Source: Porticoccaceae bacterium | GTDB taxonomy: Bacteria > Pseudomonadota > Gammaproteobacteria > Pseudomonadales > Porticoccaceae | DNA: 64,000 bases | Assembly: GCA_018069525.1 (NCBI GenBank) | Contig: JAGPUQ010000026.1 | Location: forward strand, 105,504 to 169,503 | Direction of reading: 5' to 3' | In this document: piece after piece, positions 54,524 through 63,891 of the stretch | Numbering within the stretch: position 1 is the first letter of the stretch | How the letters are laid out: each line of letters opens with the position of its first letter | Translations under genes and position numbers: made by a program | Notes under the pieces: generated by a model | Databases searched by the model: none | Seen by the model: the letters and a program-made list of their open reading frames with translations, nothing else | What the model was told of the DNA's origin: nothing

Positions 54524-54538
54524 GCGAGGGTTTGGTGC
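54524..54538. promoter_or_regulatory. Second, weaker NtrC-like site
   Basis: GCGAGGGTTTGGTGC keeps the right half-site TGGTGC. Its centre is 26 bases from the first site, roughly two and a half helical turns, so binding may be on a different face. Confidence 0.4.
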
Positions 54539-54686
54539 ATCGAATGAGTTGGAGGACAACAATACTATTCTGTGGGTCGTGAACCGTGGAGCATGGATCG
54601 CCCATCGACACCGGGAAAGTTTACTGCTTCAATAGACCCATACCGGCTGGGACAGTCGGCTATCAATACTCGGATCAAGGAAGATC

Positions 54687-56237
54687 ATGTCACTTGCCAT
54701 CGTGCACACTCGCGCAAAAACCGGCATTGCTGCCCCGGCAGTTACCGTTGAAGTTCATCTGTCCAATGGCCTGCCCAGCCTGAGCATGGTTGGCTTACCA
54801 GAAACCGCCGTCAAAGAAAGTAAGGATAGAGTGCGCAGCGCGCTGATTAACTCGCACTTTGATTTCCCCCCCCGCCGCATCACCGTCAATCTTGCACCCG
54901 CCGACCTACCCAAGGAAGGTGGCCGCTTTGACCTGGCCATTGCCCTTGGCATCCTCGCCGCGTCTGGGCAATTGCCCATGGATCACCTGGATGACTACGA
55001 GTTTTTGGGAGAGTTAGCTCTGTCGGGTGAACTACGCCCGGTCAATGGCAGCCTCCCCGCCGCACTGGCCTGCGTTAAACCACAACGCCAACTGATTGTG
55101 CCCCGAGGCAACGCGGAAGAAGCCGCACTCAGTAAAAACACCGTCGTCTACGGTGCCGAACACTTGCTGGACGTGTGTGCGCATTTGCGTGCTGAGTTAC
55201 TAGCGAAAAATAACGATATCAATGTCGATACCCAGCCCTTACTTACCCGCCAGGGTTTTACACCCCCCAAACCACGTAAAAATTCAGCTCAACTCTCGGA
55301 TGTGATCGGACAACAACAGGCCAAGCGAGCATTGGAAATCGCTGCGGCAGGCGGTCACAACCTATTATTCTCCGGGCCACCGGGAACCGGAAAAACCATG
55401 CTGGCGAGTCGTATGCCAGGGATATTGCCGCCGCTGGACGAGCACGAAGCCTTAGAAGTGGCAGCGGTGTATTCGGTAGCCGGCACTGGTTCAGCTGGCT
55501 GGGCACGGGACGATTTCCACCAACGCCCCTTTCGCAGTCCGCATCACACCGCCTCGGCCGCCGCCCTGGTCGGTGGTGGCAGCACACCCACCCCCGGAGA
55601 AATTTCCCTGGCCCATCACGGCGTCTTGTTTCTGGACGAACTGCCAGAATATCCCCGCAAGGTCTTAGAGGTATTACGGGAACCGCTGGAATCCGGCTCC
55701 ATTACGATTTCCAGAGTGCAGGCGCGCATCGACTTCCCCGCGCGATTTTTGCTAGTGGCCGCGATGAACCCCTGCCCCTGCGGTTACCTGGGCAGTGCAC
55801 GCTGCCGCTGTACACCGGACCAAATTAGCCGCTACCAAAGTAAAATTTCCGGTCCCCTGCTCGACCGCTTTGACCTACAGGTATCGGTGCCCAGTATTCC
55901 CCGCGCCGAATTAACCGCAGCGCAGCCCGCGGGGGAAAGTAATGCCCAAATTCAACACCGGGTCTGCACCGCACAAGGCCGACAGAAACAGCGACAAGGT
56001 TGCATGAATAGCGCGCTCGACGGTAAGCAACTGACTCGATTGTGTCCGCTAAACACTGAACAACAAACTTTAATGGATAAAGCCATTGATCGCCTCGGGC
56101 TGTCGGCACGGGCCTATCATCGCCTGTTAAAAGTCACCCGCACGATTGCGGATCTGGATCAAAGCTCAACCATAGAAACTCGACACCTGACGGAAGCCAT
56201 TGCCTATCGGGTGAGCTCCTCAATTCAGATTAAATAG
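54687..56237 (+). CDS. comM: YifB/ComM family Mg chelatase-like AAA+ ATPase
   Basis: 516 residues. N-terminal Lon-protease-like fold (1-170), Walker A FSGPPGTGKTMLASR (about 230), Walker B VLFLDELPE, and a C-terminal Mg-chelatase domain with the Cys-rich NPCPCGYLGSARCRC (about 353-367). ComM is a helicase promoting branch migration in natural transformation; its presence with type IV pilus genes fits a transformable lineage, which is inference. AAGGAAG precedes the ATG. Confidence 0.95.
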   Translation: MSLAIVHTRAKTGIAAPAVTVEVHLSNGLPSLSMVGLPETAVKESKDRVRSALINSHFDFPPRRITVNLAPADLPKEGGRFDLAIALGILAASGQLPMDHLDDYEFLGELALSGELRPVNGSLPAALACVKPQRQLIVPRGNAEEAALSKNTVVYGAEHLLDVCAHLRAELLAKNNDINVDTQPLLTRQGFTPPKPRKNSAQLSDVIGQQQAKRALEIAAAGGHNLLFSGPPGTGKTMLASRMPGILPPLDEHEALEVAAVYSVAGTGSAGWARDDFHQRPFRSPHHTASAAALVGGGSTPTPGEISLAHHGVLFLDELPEYPRKVLEVLREPLESGSITISRVQARIDFPARFLLVAAMNPCPCGYLGSARCRCTPDQISRYQSKISGPLLDRFDLQVSVPSIPRAELTAAQPAGESNAQIQHRVCTAQGRQKQRQGCMNSALDGKQLTRLCPLNTEQQTLMDKAIDRLGLSARAYHRLLKVTRTIADLDQSSTIETRHLTEAIAYRVSSSIQIK

Positions 56238-56270
56238 GCTCAAATTAAATAGCTTCAGATCAAATAAAAG
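56226..56270 (+). repeat. 15-bp tandem array spanning the comM stop codon
   Basis: CAGATTAAATAGGCT (contains the comM stop TAG), CAAATTAAATAGCTT and CAGATCAAATAAAAG follow one another. Each has a TAG or TAA at the same offset. Confidence 0.85.
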
Positions 56271-56332
56271 ACGCTGGCGAATGTAATAAGTAAAAACTCA
56301 GCAACAAAAATCCAACCATGGAAATTCAGGCA

Positions 56333-56366
56333 TAAAAAAAGGACTCACGACGAGTCCTTTTTTATT
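56333..56366. terminator. Bidirectional rho-independent terminator
   Basis: Stem AAAGGACTC / GAGTCCTTT with A and T runs on both sides, between convergent comM and hppA. Confidence 0.93.
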
Positions 56367-56384
56367 TTTCCTGAAACGCTAAAG

Positions 56385-58373
56385 TTACAGCAGCGGCGCA
56401 ATTACCAAACTAACAATGGCCATCACGTTAATCAGAATATTCATCGACGGTCCGGAAGTATCCTTGAAGGGATCGCCAACAGTATCACCCACAACCACTG
56501 CGGAGTGGACGTCCGAGCCCTTACCGCCCAGGTTGCCTTTCTCCACGTATTTTTTAGCGTTGTCCCAGGCACCACCGGCGTTAGCCATCATCAAGGCCAG
56601 CAATACACAGCCCAATAGACCACCGCCCAACATACCACCAAGACTCTGAGCACCCAGCGTAAAGCCTACTAGAGGTGGTGCCGCTACCGCAATAAAGCCC
56701 GGTAACAACATCTTCTTCAAGGCCGCCGTGGTGGCGATATCCACACAGCGAGCCGTATCCGGCTCCGCGTTACCTTCCAGCAGCCCGGGGATTTCCCGAA
56801 ACTGACGACGGATTTCGTGGATCATCTCGAAGGCCGCATCGCCCACTGCCGTCATGGTAATTGAGGCGATCAAGAAGGGAATCATACCGCCGATAAACAG
56901 CCCTACCAGAACATCCGGGTCGGACAATTCCAAACTAAAGTCCGGGTTGTTCAAGGTCACGGTTTGTACAAAGGCGGCAATAATCGCCAGTGCCGCCAAT
57001 GCTGCAGCACCGATGGCAAAGCCCTTACCAATCGCCGCAGTGGTGTTACCCAACTCGTCGAGAGAATCGGTAATTTCACGGGTTTCCTTGCCCATACCCG
57101 CCATCTCGGCGATGCCGCCAGCGTTATCGGCCACCGGCCCGTAGGCGTCAATCGCCATGGTAATGCCGACGGTAGACAACATGCCCACGGCGGCAATACC
57201 AACGCCATATAAACCTGCCTGGTCACTGGCCACGTAAATAATGGCGCTGATAAACAGAATCGGCAGTACCACTGATTGCATGCCAACCGCCAGGCCAGTA
57301 ATCATCACTGTTGCCGGACCCGTCTCTCCGGATCTGGCGATTTTGCGCACGGGTTCCCCACCGGTGTAGTACTCGGTGATTAGGCCGATCAGGATGCCAC
57401 CAACGGCTCCGCTCAATACGGCAAACCACACCCCAATGTCGACGCCCATGCTTTCAATCAAAAAATACGCGGCAATCACGAATATGACCGGCGCAACAAT
57501 GGTTCCGCTACGCAAGGCCTGCCCGGGTTCCGCCGAGGATCGCAGTCGTATCACCACAATGCCTACTAAGGACGCCAGTAAGCCGATGCTCGCCAGGGCC
57601 AGCGGCAGAGACATCATCGCAGAGCGAATGTCTACCGCCATGGTCGCGGCAATGGCGATGGAAGCAATCATCGCCCCACAATAAGATTCAAAGATATCCG
57701 AACCCATACCGGCCACATCGCCGACGTTGTCACCGACGTTATCGGCGATCACGCCGGGGTTGCGAGGATCATCTTCGGGGATACCGGCTTCAATTTTACC
57801 GACCAGGTCAGCGCCAACATCGGCGCTCTTGGTAAAAATACCACCGCCGACACGAGAAAATAGCGCCACCACCGAGGCACCCATGCCAAAGCCGTGAATG
57901 GCTTCTGCGGTATGGGGGTCGCCACCGAAATACAGATAGAGAATACCGAGCCCGAACAAACCCAGCGAAGCGACGCACAGCCCCATCACCGAGCCACCAT
58001 AAAAGGCAACGGACAAGGCCGCTGCCGCGCCATCGTTATGCGCGGCCGTGGCGGTGCGCACATTGGCTTTGGTGGCCGCAATCATTCCTAACCAGCCCGC
58101 CGATGCTGAGCACAGTGCGCCAACAACAAAAGCCAACGCGGTGTTAACGCCCAAAGGCGAAACCAGAATCAACAGCAATAAGGCTCCGGCAAACATCGCC
58201 AGCATTGAATATTCACGGCGCATAAATACCATCGCACCCAGATGAATTTGATCGCCAATCGCCGTCACCTTGTCCTCACCCGCAGGACTTAGCATGACAA
58301 GCCGATAAATAACGAACGCACAAATAAGACCAAACACACCGAGTGCCGGTGGCAAATACATCATGTCACTCAT
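56385..58373 (-). CDS. hppA: Membrane-bound ion-translocating pyrophosphatase, K+-dependent type
   Basis: 662 residues from the ATG at 58373, about 15-16 membrane helices. PPi hydrolysis drives H+ or Na+ export. The active-site segments [20 protein letters not shown] and [16 protein letters not shown] are intact. At the position that sets K+ dependence the sequence is [10 protein letters not shown] (Ala), as in K+-dependent enzymes; K+-independent ones have Lys. H+ versus Na+ cannot be decided by eye. Single gene ended by a terminator. Confidence 0.95.
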   Translation of the reverse strand: MSDMMYLPPALGVFGLICAFVIYRLVMLSPAGEDKVTAIGDQIHLGAMVFMRREYSMLAMFAGALLLLILVSPLGVNTALAFVVGALCSASAGWLGMIAATKANVRTATAAHNDGAAAALSVAFYGGSVMGLCVASLGLFGLGILYLYFGGDPHTAEAIHGFGMGASVVALFSRVGGGIFTKSADVGADLVGKIEAGIPEDDPRNPGVIADNVGDNVGDVAGMGSDIFESYCGAMIASIAIAATMAVDIRSAMMSLPLALASIGLLASLVGIVVIRLRSSAEPGQALRSGTIVAPVIFVIAAYFLIESMGVDIGVWFAVLSGAVGGILIGLITEYYTGGEPVRKIARSGETGPATVMITGLAVGMQSVVLPILFISAIIYVASDQAGLYGVGIAAVGMLSTVGITMAIDAYGPVADNAGGIAEMAGMGKETREITDSLDELGNTTAAIGKGFAIGAAALAALAIIAAFVQTVTLNNPDFSLELSDPDVLVGLFIGGMIPFLIASITMTAVGDAAFEMIHEIRRQFREIPGLLEGNAEPDTARCVDIATTAALKKMLLPGFIAVAAPPLVGFTLGAQSLGGMLGGGLLGCVLLALMMANAGGAWDNAKKYVEKGNLGGKGSDVHSAVVVGDTVGDPFKDTSGPSMNILINVMAIVSLVIAPLL

Positions 58374-58516
58374 ATAACCCCCAATTATTTTAGTTATCAC
58401 GGAAATAGCGGTATCTATTCTCAACTACAGACGGGTAAATGTCGAGTCACCAGGCATTAATGATCAGATCAGGAGGGGGCACAGCTGTGATTAACGCCCG
58501 TAGCTACTATGAGCGT

Positions 58517-58570
58517 TACTAGATGGGGCTACTAGATGGGGCTACTAGATAGGGGCTACTAGATAGGCGC
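58517..58570 (-). repeat. 13/14-bp tandem array between a lipoprotein gene and hppA
   Basis: Plus-strand units TACTAGATGGGGC (58517, 58530, exact), TACTAGATAGGGGC (58543) and TACTAGATAGGCGC (58557). On the minus strand, downstream of the lipoprotein, most units contain CTAGTA, hence a TAG. Decayed related units continue to about 58600. Confidence 0.92.
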
Positions 58571-58633
58571 CGCTATATGGACGCTGTTATATGGCTACAC
58601 AATCACCGCGCAATGCGCCGCACAACAAAAGCG

Positions 58634-59050
58634 CTACCCCCGGGCGAGGACACGCTCGGTTTGCGCAATGATAGCTGAGGCCGTCGCCTTGTCGTGGAGG
58701 ATCACGCTGGGCATGCGTACTTGCGTTCGGATTTGTGTACTGCGCTTGGAGATCGGTTCCAGACGAACAATCACATTGCGATCCTCCGCCCGGCCAAACA
58801 CCATTAACACCCCGCTCTCATGGGTCTTTTTACCGGTGACCTTAATACCCATGCGCCCGAGAGCGTTAACCGACGCTCTTTGCACTGTGCTCGCGGGCAT
58901 CATTACCGTTTTATAGGCATAACCGTCGAGGCTATAACCCATACCAACACCTGCACCCGCACCTAATAACGCCAGTGAAATGGGTTCACAGGCCGATGTT
59001 GAAAATACCAACATCACAATGAGCACATAAGTCCTGAATTTGTTGTTCAT
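58634..59050 (-). CDS. DUF3568 family lipoprotein
   Basis: 138 residues. Signal with lipobox TSAC (Cys21), a glycine-rich segment (LLGAGAGVGMGYSLDG) and the pattern of DUF3568, small envelope lipoproteins without known function. Isolated gene. A tandem array follows its stop on the minus strand. Confidence 0.82.
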   Translation of the reverse strand: MNNKFRTYVLIVMLVFSTSACEPISLALLGAGAGVGMGYSLDGYAYKTVMMPASTVQRASVNALGRMGIKVTGKKTHESGVLMVFGRAEDRNVIVRLEPISKRSTQIRTQVRMPSVILHDKATASAIIAQTERVLARG

Positions 59051-59377
59051 GATTTCGTTAAACCTCTACGCCTGCGTTCCTTGCGAGAAAATAGTTTGCG
59101 AGGAGATAGTGCGCCCTAAGATAGCCAGCCGAAAGACCTCGAAACGCCAAACACGGGAACACCTCCGCACCCATGTGTGAACCACGTACCAATGCGCGAT
59201 TAATAGCGGGGGTCCGATAATTGTCTTATTCCTCAGCCGATCATTCCGTCTCCAGAACCCCGCTCCGAGAAACCGGTATAATCAGGCCTGGTAATACCGA
59301 CACATTCACATAACTCAAGCCGCGCGGTCGCCCTGTTCCTATGCCATTCCTTCTCGCCCACTCGTCGTCAAACATAC
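59051..59377. other. Intergenic region between divergent genes
   Basis: 327 bases holding the upstream regions of the DUF3568 lipoprotein and the acyltransferase. A TATAAT at 59277-59282 could be a -10 element for the latter; no good -35 is seen. No gene or repeat was recognised. Confidence 0.4.
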
Positions 59378-60301
59378 ATGCCATCTGAAAAATTTAAACC
59401 CGCTTATCTGCTCCCCAAATATTGGCTGTCGTGGCTAGCTGTCGTCTTGAGTTGGGCGCTAGCGCGACTGCCGCTGTCCTGGCAACGAGGCTTATCCCGC
59501 TGGTTAGCGCGTCGACTGGCAAACAACAACAGTAACCGCATGCAGATCATCCGGCGTAATATTGATTTGTGCTTTCCAGAAAAATCGGCTGAAGACAGAC
59601 AAGCGCTGCTTACCGCGAATCTTGAGTCGTCAATGCTGATGATGTTTGATTTGCTAAATCTCGTGTGGCGAGCACCAGAAACGATGATCGATCCGGTCGA
59701 AGTCATCGGCGCGGAATATCTTGAGCAAGCCCTGGCCGCCGACAAACCGGTGTTATTGGTCAGCGGTCACTTCACGGCACTGTTTAGCGCGGCAATGAGA
59801 ATCGCGGCAATTTCTCCCCTCGATATCGTCTATCGACGTATGGATAACCCGCTACTAGAAGCACACATCTACCAACGCCTGATACAGAGCAATCCGGTGA
59901 ACGCAATTCACCGCAAAGACATCCGCGACATGCTGGTGAAATTGGAAGCGGGAAAGGGTGCAGTTGTGATTGTTCCCGACCAGGATTTCGGTGTAAAACG
60001 GGGTACATTTATTCCCTTTTTTGGTGTTCCCACGGCCACCATTACCACCATTCCCCAGTACGCTGAGCAAGCGAATGCTCAGGTGCTACTGTTTAGCGCC
60101 CACTGGGAAGGCCAACGCTGCGTAGTGGAAATAGAACCGGTGCTAGAAAACTATCCCTCCGGGGACAATATCGCCGACACCCAGATCTGGAGCGACTGGC
60201 TGGAACGAAAAGTTCGCCAGCACCCCGAAGATTATTTATGGATGCACAAACGCTTTAAAACCCGCCCGGAAGGCGAAGCTAGCTTTTACAAAAAGGGCTA
60301 G
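59378..60301 (+). CDS. LpxL/HtrB-like lysophospholipid acyltransferase, acidic catalytic residue missing
   Basis: 307 residues. N-terminal membrane anchor (about 13-33), then the LpxL-type fold with NIDLCFPEKS and VIVPDQDFGVKRGTFIPFFG. The catalytic motif H-x4-E of LpxL enzymes reads GHFTALF here: His131 is present but Phe136 stands in place of Glu/Asp. The protein may use another base, acylate a different lipid, or be inactive. No close neighbour with a lipid A role. Confidence 0.82.
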   Translation: MPSEKFKPAYLLPKYWLSWLAVVLSWALARLPLSWQRGLSRWLARRLANNNSNRMQIIRRNIDLCFPEKSAEDRQALLTANLESSMLMMFDLLNLVWRAPETMIDPVEVIGAEYLEQALAADKPVLLVSGHFTALFSAAMRIAAISPLDIVYRRMDNPLLEAHIYQRLIQSNPVNAIHRKDIRDMLVKLEAGKGAVVIVPDQDFGVKRGTFIPFFGVPTATITTIPQYAEQANAQVLLFSAHWEGQRCVVEIEPVLENYPSGDNIADTQIWSDWLERKVRQHPEDYLWMHKRFKTRPEGEASFYKKG

Positions 60302-60418
60302 CGCGACCGCAACTGCCGATCGTCCGGACGAACTAAATTTTCTGCCTGGACAGCAACACCACTGACCCAAATAAGACTTCTAAAACTATGCCTATTTTTT
60401 TAAATGCGTTTATAAATT

Positions 60419-61060
60419 ATGTCTATTAAAGCCATACTCTGGGATTTTGGTGGCGTCATTACCGCCTCCCCTTTTGAATCTTTCGCACGCTTCGAGTCAG
60501 CACAAGGCCTGCCTCGGGATTTTATTCGCACCATTAATTCAAGTAATCCCGACACCAATGCCTGGGCCAAGTTTGAATCGAGCCAGATTACTCTGGAACA
60601 GTTCGATCAACTCTTTCTGCAAGAATCCACCCTGGCGGGACACCCGCTGCCGGGCACCGAGATCATCAAACTGTTGAGCGGCGACGTGCGTCCGCGCATG
60701 ATTGAAGTACTTAAACGCTGCAAACAAGATTACCAAATTTCCTGCCTCACCAACAACGTTCGCGCTGGCAGCGGGCCGGGAATGTCGCGTTCTCTGGAGA
60801 GCGCCGCCGAGGTGGCATCGGCAATGGCGCTGTTTGATCACGTGCTGCAATCGAGCAAGGAAGGCATGCGCAAACCTCAGCCCGAATTTTATCTACTGGC
60901 CTGTGAGCGCATGAAAGTGGAAGCGCACGAAGTGGTGTACCTGGACGATCTTGGCATTAACCTGAAACCAGCGCGTCAGCTTGGCATGACTACGATTAAA
61001 GTATTATCAGAAAACCAGGCCATTGAAGATTTGAGCGCGGTGCTGGGTGTGGATTTTTAA
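60419..61060 (+). CDS. HAD-family hydrolase, epoxide-hydrolase N-terminal phosphatase type
   Basis: 213 residues. Motif I DFGGVIT (nucleophile Asp9; the second Asp of the usual DxD is Gly, as in many members of this subgroup), motif II SCLTNN, motif III Lys in KEGMRKPQPEFY, motif IV VYLDDLGINL. Substrate unknown. It is 117 bases after the acyltransferase. Confidence 0.88.
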   Translation: MSIKAILWDFGGVITASPFESFARFESAQGLPRDFIRTINSSNPDTNAWAKFESSQITLEQFDQLFLQESTLAGHPLPGTEIIKLLSGDVRPRMIEVLKRCKQDYQISCLTNNVRAGSGPGMSRSLESAAEVASAMALFDHVLQSSKEGMRKPQPEFYLLACERMKVEAHEVVYLDDLGINLKPARQLGMTTIKVLSENQAIEDLSAVLGVDF

Positions 61061-61102
61061 ACCAGCCGCTTTAGTATTTTATTACTGGAAAGCCCGCGAC
61101 TT

Positions 61103-61429
61103 TCAATCGTCACTCTTCGGCGCAATACGCAGCCGCTGGACTTTCACTCCCTGCTTGATATGACTTTCAAAAATCTCGTCTATATCTTCCTTTGAGCGAT
61201 AGCGATACCAGGTCTCGTTGGGGTATACCACCATCACCGGTCCCAGGGCGCAGCGATCCAGGCAGCCCGCACTGTTAACCCGCACGCCCTTCGGCCCCGC
61301 CAGGCCCGCCGTCTTAACCTTGCTTTTCAGATATCCACGCAACTCACCAGCCTGATAATCCTGACAACATTCCCGACCATCGTCGCGTAAATTGGTACAC
61401 ATAAATACATGGTGCTGGTAATAAGACAT
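61103..61429 (-). CDS. Thioredoxin-like [2Fe-2S] ferredoxin
   Basis: 108 residues. The Cys pattern CTNLRDDGRECC near the N-terminus and NSAGCLDRCALGPVMVVYP further on is that of thioredoxin-fold 2Fe-2S ferredoxins (NuoE-like family). Cytoplasmic electron carrier of unknown partner. Convergent with the HAD gene. Confidence 0.9.
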   Translation of the reverse strand: MSYYQHHVFMCTNLRDDGRECCQDYQAGELRGYLKSKVKTAGLAGPKGVRVNSAGCLDRCALGPVMVVYPNETWYRYRSKEDIDEIFESHIKQGVKVQRLRIAPKSDD

Positions 61430-61611
61430 GCCGATTTTTCCCTGCCATTAAGTCGAGCATTGTAATGAAGTAGCCTTCCGTAAATCCAGCCCGCAGTAAA
61501 TCCTGTTCGCTATCTGGATACGCAGTCCTTCAGGGCGTACCATATATAATGGACAGCCAGTAACAGACAGCCAGCAGATAGCTGACACCTAAATCGGTGA
61601 TGAGGTAAATC

Positions 61612-62400
61612 ATGCCCTATAAAACCATCAAATTTCAACGCGAAACTAGCATCGCGCGCATCACCCTGGCGCGGCCCGACGCCGCTAACGCCCTAAACCT
61701 GGAGATGGGCGCGGAGCTGCTTCACGTCGCCGAGTTGTGCCGAGACGATGCCTCTGTACGTGCCGTTATTCTCGACGCCGAGGGGAAATTTTTCTGCGCC
61801 GGTGGCGATGTTGCGGCCTTTGCTGCGGCAGGTAAAGACTTACCCGCAACATTGCGTAAGTTATTGGACAGTTTTCATCCCGCAGTAGAAACACTGTCCA
61901 CCATGAATGCCCCGGTCATTGCTAGTGTGCAAGGCATGGCCGCTGGAGCGGGTTTATCATTGATGTGTTCGTGCAGTTTTGTGGTCGCCAGTGACAAAGC
62001 CAGCTTTACCATGGCTTATACCGGCATTGGCATGACTCCCGACGGCAGTTCCACCTATTTTTTACCACGCCAAATCGGTATGCGCCGCACCGAAGAAATG
62101 ATGATCAGCAATTGCCGCCTGAGCCCTGAAAAAGCCCTGGACTGGGGATTAATCAATCAGGTGGTATCCGCAGATTCGCTGGCAGCTACCACACAGCAAC
62201 TGGCCGAACAGCTCGCCGCCGGCCCCACTCTCGCCTACGGCAACACCCGACGCCTGCTCCACAGCAGTTTAGAAAATAACTTTGCTCAGCAATTAGAGTC
62301 CGAAGCAAACTCTATTATCGCGATGGGAAAGACAAAAGACGGATTAGATGGCGTCGCATCGTTCAAAGACAAGCGCAAACCAGAATTTACTGGGGAATAA
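61612..62400 (+). CDS. Enoyl-CoA hydratase/isomerase family protein
   Basis: 262 residues, crotonase fold. The oxyanion-hole segments FFCAGGDVAAFAAAG (about 63-77) and SVQGMAAGAGLSLM (about 105-118) are visible. The active-site position usually occupied by the second Glu reads TPDGSSTYFLPR, with Asp, as in several isomerase or thiolesterase-like members. Single gene. Confidence 0.9.
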   Translation: MPYKTIKFQRETSIARITLARPDAANALNLEMGAELLHVAELCRDDASVRAVILDAEGKFFCAGGDVAAFAAAGKDLPATLRKLLDSFHPAVETLSTMNAPVIASVQGMAAGAGLSLMCSCSFVVASDKASFTMAYTGIGMTPDGSSTYFLPRQIGMRRTEEMMISNCRLSPEKALDWGLINQVVSADSLAATTQQLAEQLAAGPTLAYGNTRRLLHSSLENNFAQQLESEANSIIAMGKTKDGLDGVASFKDKRKPEFTGE

Positions 62401-62603
62401 ATTCTAAGGATTGATTTTAGAAAATCCAATACTTATAAAATTTACGAGCAGGCCCTTGTTATTTACTAAACTGGAGAATCAAACATTTACATTAATAACC
62501 TATGTATTGAGTTCCCTTGCCGCCCGCTTTTTTTTGAACTCATCATTTGTATAGCGCTGTCTCTCCCTAATGCTTCCGTTAATCCAAGCTCCAGGTTAAA
62601 CCC

Positions 62604-63656
62604 ATGATCTTGCCAATTATTTTTTTTGGTAGCGCACTGATTTCATGGCTGATAATCACATTGATTCGTCGGTATGCGGGGCAAGTGGGATTAATCGCTC
62701 AGAGCAATGACCGCTCGTCTCACGTCGAACCAACACCTAGCGGTGGCGGTCTAGGCATTGTATTGGTTTGCACGTTGACTGGACTCTACTTGTTTTTCGT
62801 TTATGACACGGCAGGCGCATCTCACATTTGGCCTCTGAGTTTGGGTTTACTCCTTGCCTGCGTCGGCTTGTGGGACGACATCCAGCATGTTTCAGCGCGT
62901 ATCCGTGCACTCACTCAAATCATATGCTGTCTCGGGCTACTCGTGGTGGTTGACTCACTACCCGCAGGATATATCAACTTTAGCCCTATTAGTTTTGGTT
63001 TATTGACACCCTCCCTGGAGCTAAGCGGCGTGGTATTGTCCATCTTGTTACTCATAAGCGGCGTGTGGTGGATTAATCTATTCAATTTCATGGATGGCAT
63101 TGATGGTCTAGCAGGAATACAGGCCTTGTTTATGATAATTGTAGGGTGGGGGGTATCTGCATGGATGCACCCTGAAGTGCTAAGCAGCCCTCTATGGCTC
63201 TGGGCAAGCTGTATTGTCGGAGCAACATCAGCATTTACCGTACTCAACTGGCCACCCGCCTCTATTTTTATGGGCGATGTCGGTAGCACCTGGCTCGCCT
63301 TTATTATTTTTGTGCTGGGTCTACTGTCTATACAGTCGGGCTGGAGTACTTACACGGTCTGGCTAATACTCAGTGCAGTTTTTATTACCGATGCTACGGT
63401 GACATTGCTAACCCGAATATTGCGCAACAAACGCTGGTACTCTGCACATCGTAGCCATGCCTACCAACAGCTTGCTCGACGCTGGAGCAGTCACCGCTCA
63501 GTAACGCTGCTTGCCCTCGCCATCAACATATTCTTATTACTACCTCTGGTATTCATCAGCCTGCTTTGGCCACAATGGAATTTAGTTTGGCTAGGCTGCG
63601 CCTATGTACCACTTATAGTTGGAACAATAAAATTAGGCGCAGGGAAAAATAACTAG
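62604..63656 (+). CDS. Glycosyltransferase family 4, WecA/WbpL-like sugar-phosphate transferase
   Basis: 350 residues, about ten membrane helices. Transfers a sugar 1-phosphate from UDP-sugar to undecaprenyl phosphate, starting O-antigen or related glycan synthesis. HVEPTPSGGGLGIV, WDDIQHVSARIRALTQ (DD motif), FNFMDGIDGLAG and the terminal HRSHAYQQLARR are typical. Composition appears more AT-rich than the neighbours, consistent with a glycan locus starting here. Confidence 0.9.
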   Translation: MILPIIFFGSALISWLIITLIRRYAGQVGLIAQSNDRSSHVEPTPSGGGLGIVLVCTLTGLYLFFVYDTAGASHIWPLSLGLLLACVGLWDDIQHVSARIRALTQIICCLGLLVVVDSLPAGYINFSPISFGLLTPSLELSGVVLSILLLISGVWWINLFNFMDGIDGLAGIQALFMIIVGWGVSAWMHPEVLSSPLWLWASCIVGATSAFTVLNWPPASIFMGDVGSTWLAFIIFVLGLLSIQSGWSTYTVWLILSAVFITDATVTLLTRILRNKRWYSAHRSHAYQQLARRWSSHRSVTLLALAINIFLLLPLVFISLLWPQWNLVWLGCAYVPLIVGTIKLGAGKNN

Positions 63657-63710
63657 CGTAACAATGCCCAAGTTAGGCAATTGCCGAGGGAAAAACCAAA
63701 ATTCAAAGGT

Positions 63711-63840
63711 AGGTGGTAAGGGGGATTGATGTTTTCAGCCTGAGGCTGCAAACACCCCTTCGGGGCTGCGTCGCTGCGCGCCTTGTCCAAATTCGTGACC
63801 GAATTTGTCGAACCGGGTTCTCATCCTGATCGCCACTCCC
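63711..63840 (-). repeat. Hairpin-rich repeat, copy 1
   Basis: Shares about 100 bases at high identity with copy 2, with a period of 183 bases. On the plus strand it contains CAGCCTGAGGCTG, CCCCTTCGGGG, AAATTCG/CGAATTT and GAACCGGGTTC, four short palindromes in a row. On the minus strand it ends in a decayed tRNA 3'-tail-like sequence. Confidence 0.9.
63735..63824 (-). other. Tiny open frame inside repeat copy 1
   Basis: 29 codons from ATG (63824) to TGA, reading MRTRFDKFGHEFGQGAQRRS and on. No ribosome-binding site at a proper distance. Copy 2 keeps the frame. Not asserted to be a gene. Confidence 0.25.
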
Positions 63841-63845
63841 GAAAA

Positions 63846-63867
63846 CTAAAAAAGCCCCAATAGGGGC
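63846..63867 (-). terminator. Rho-independent terminator, minus strand
   Basis: GCCCC TATT GGGGC followed by six T on the minus strand, 24 bases beyond the tRNA-like CCA end at 63892. Confidence 0.85.
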
Positions 63868-63891
63868 CGTCTTGGTAAATCAAAAGCATTT

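Noticed and set aside
54866..54873. Run of eight C in comM as a phase-variation tract
   Set aside because: Short, near the 5' end of a conserved gene that is in frame; no evidence for switching.
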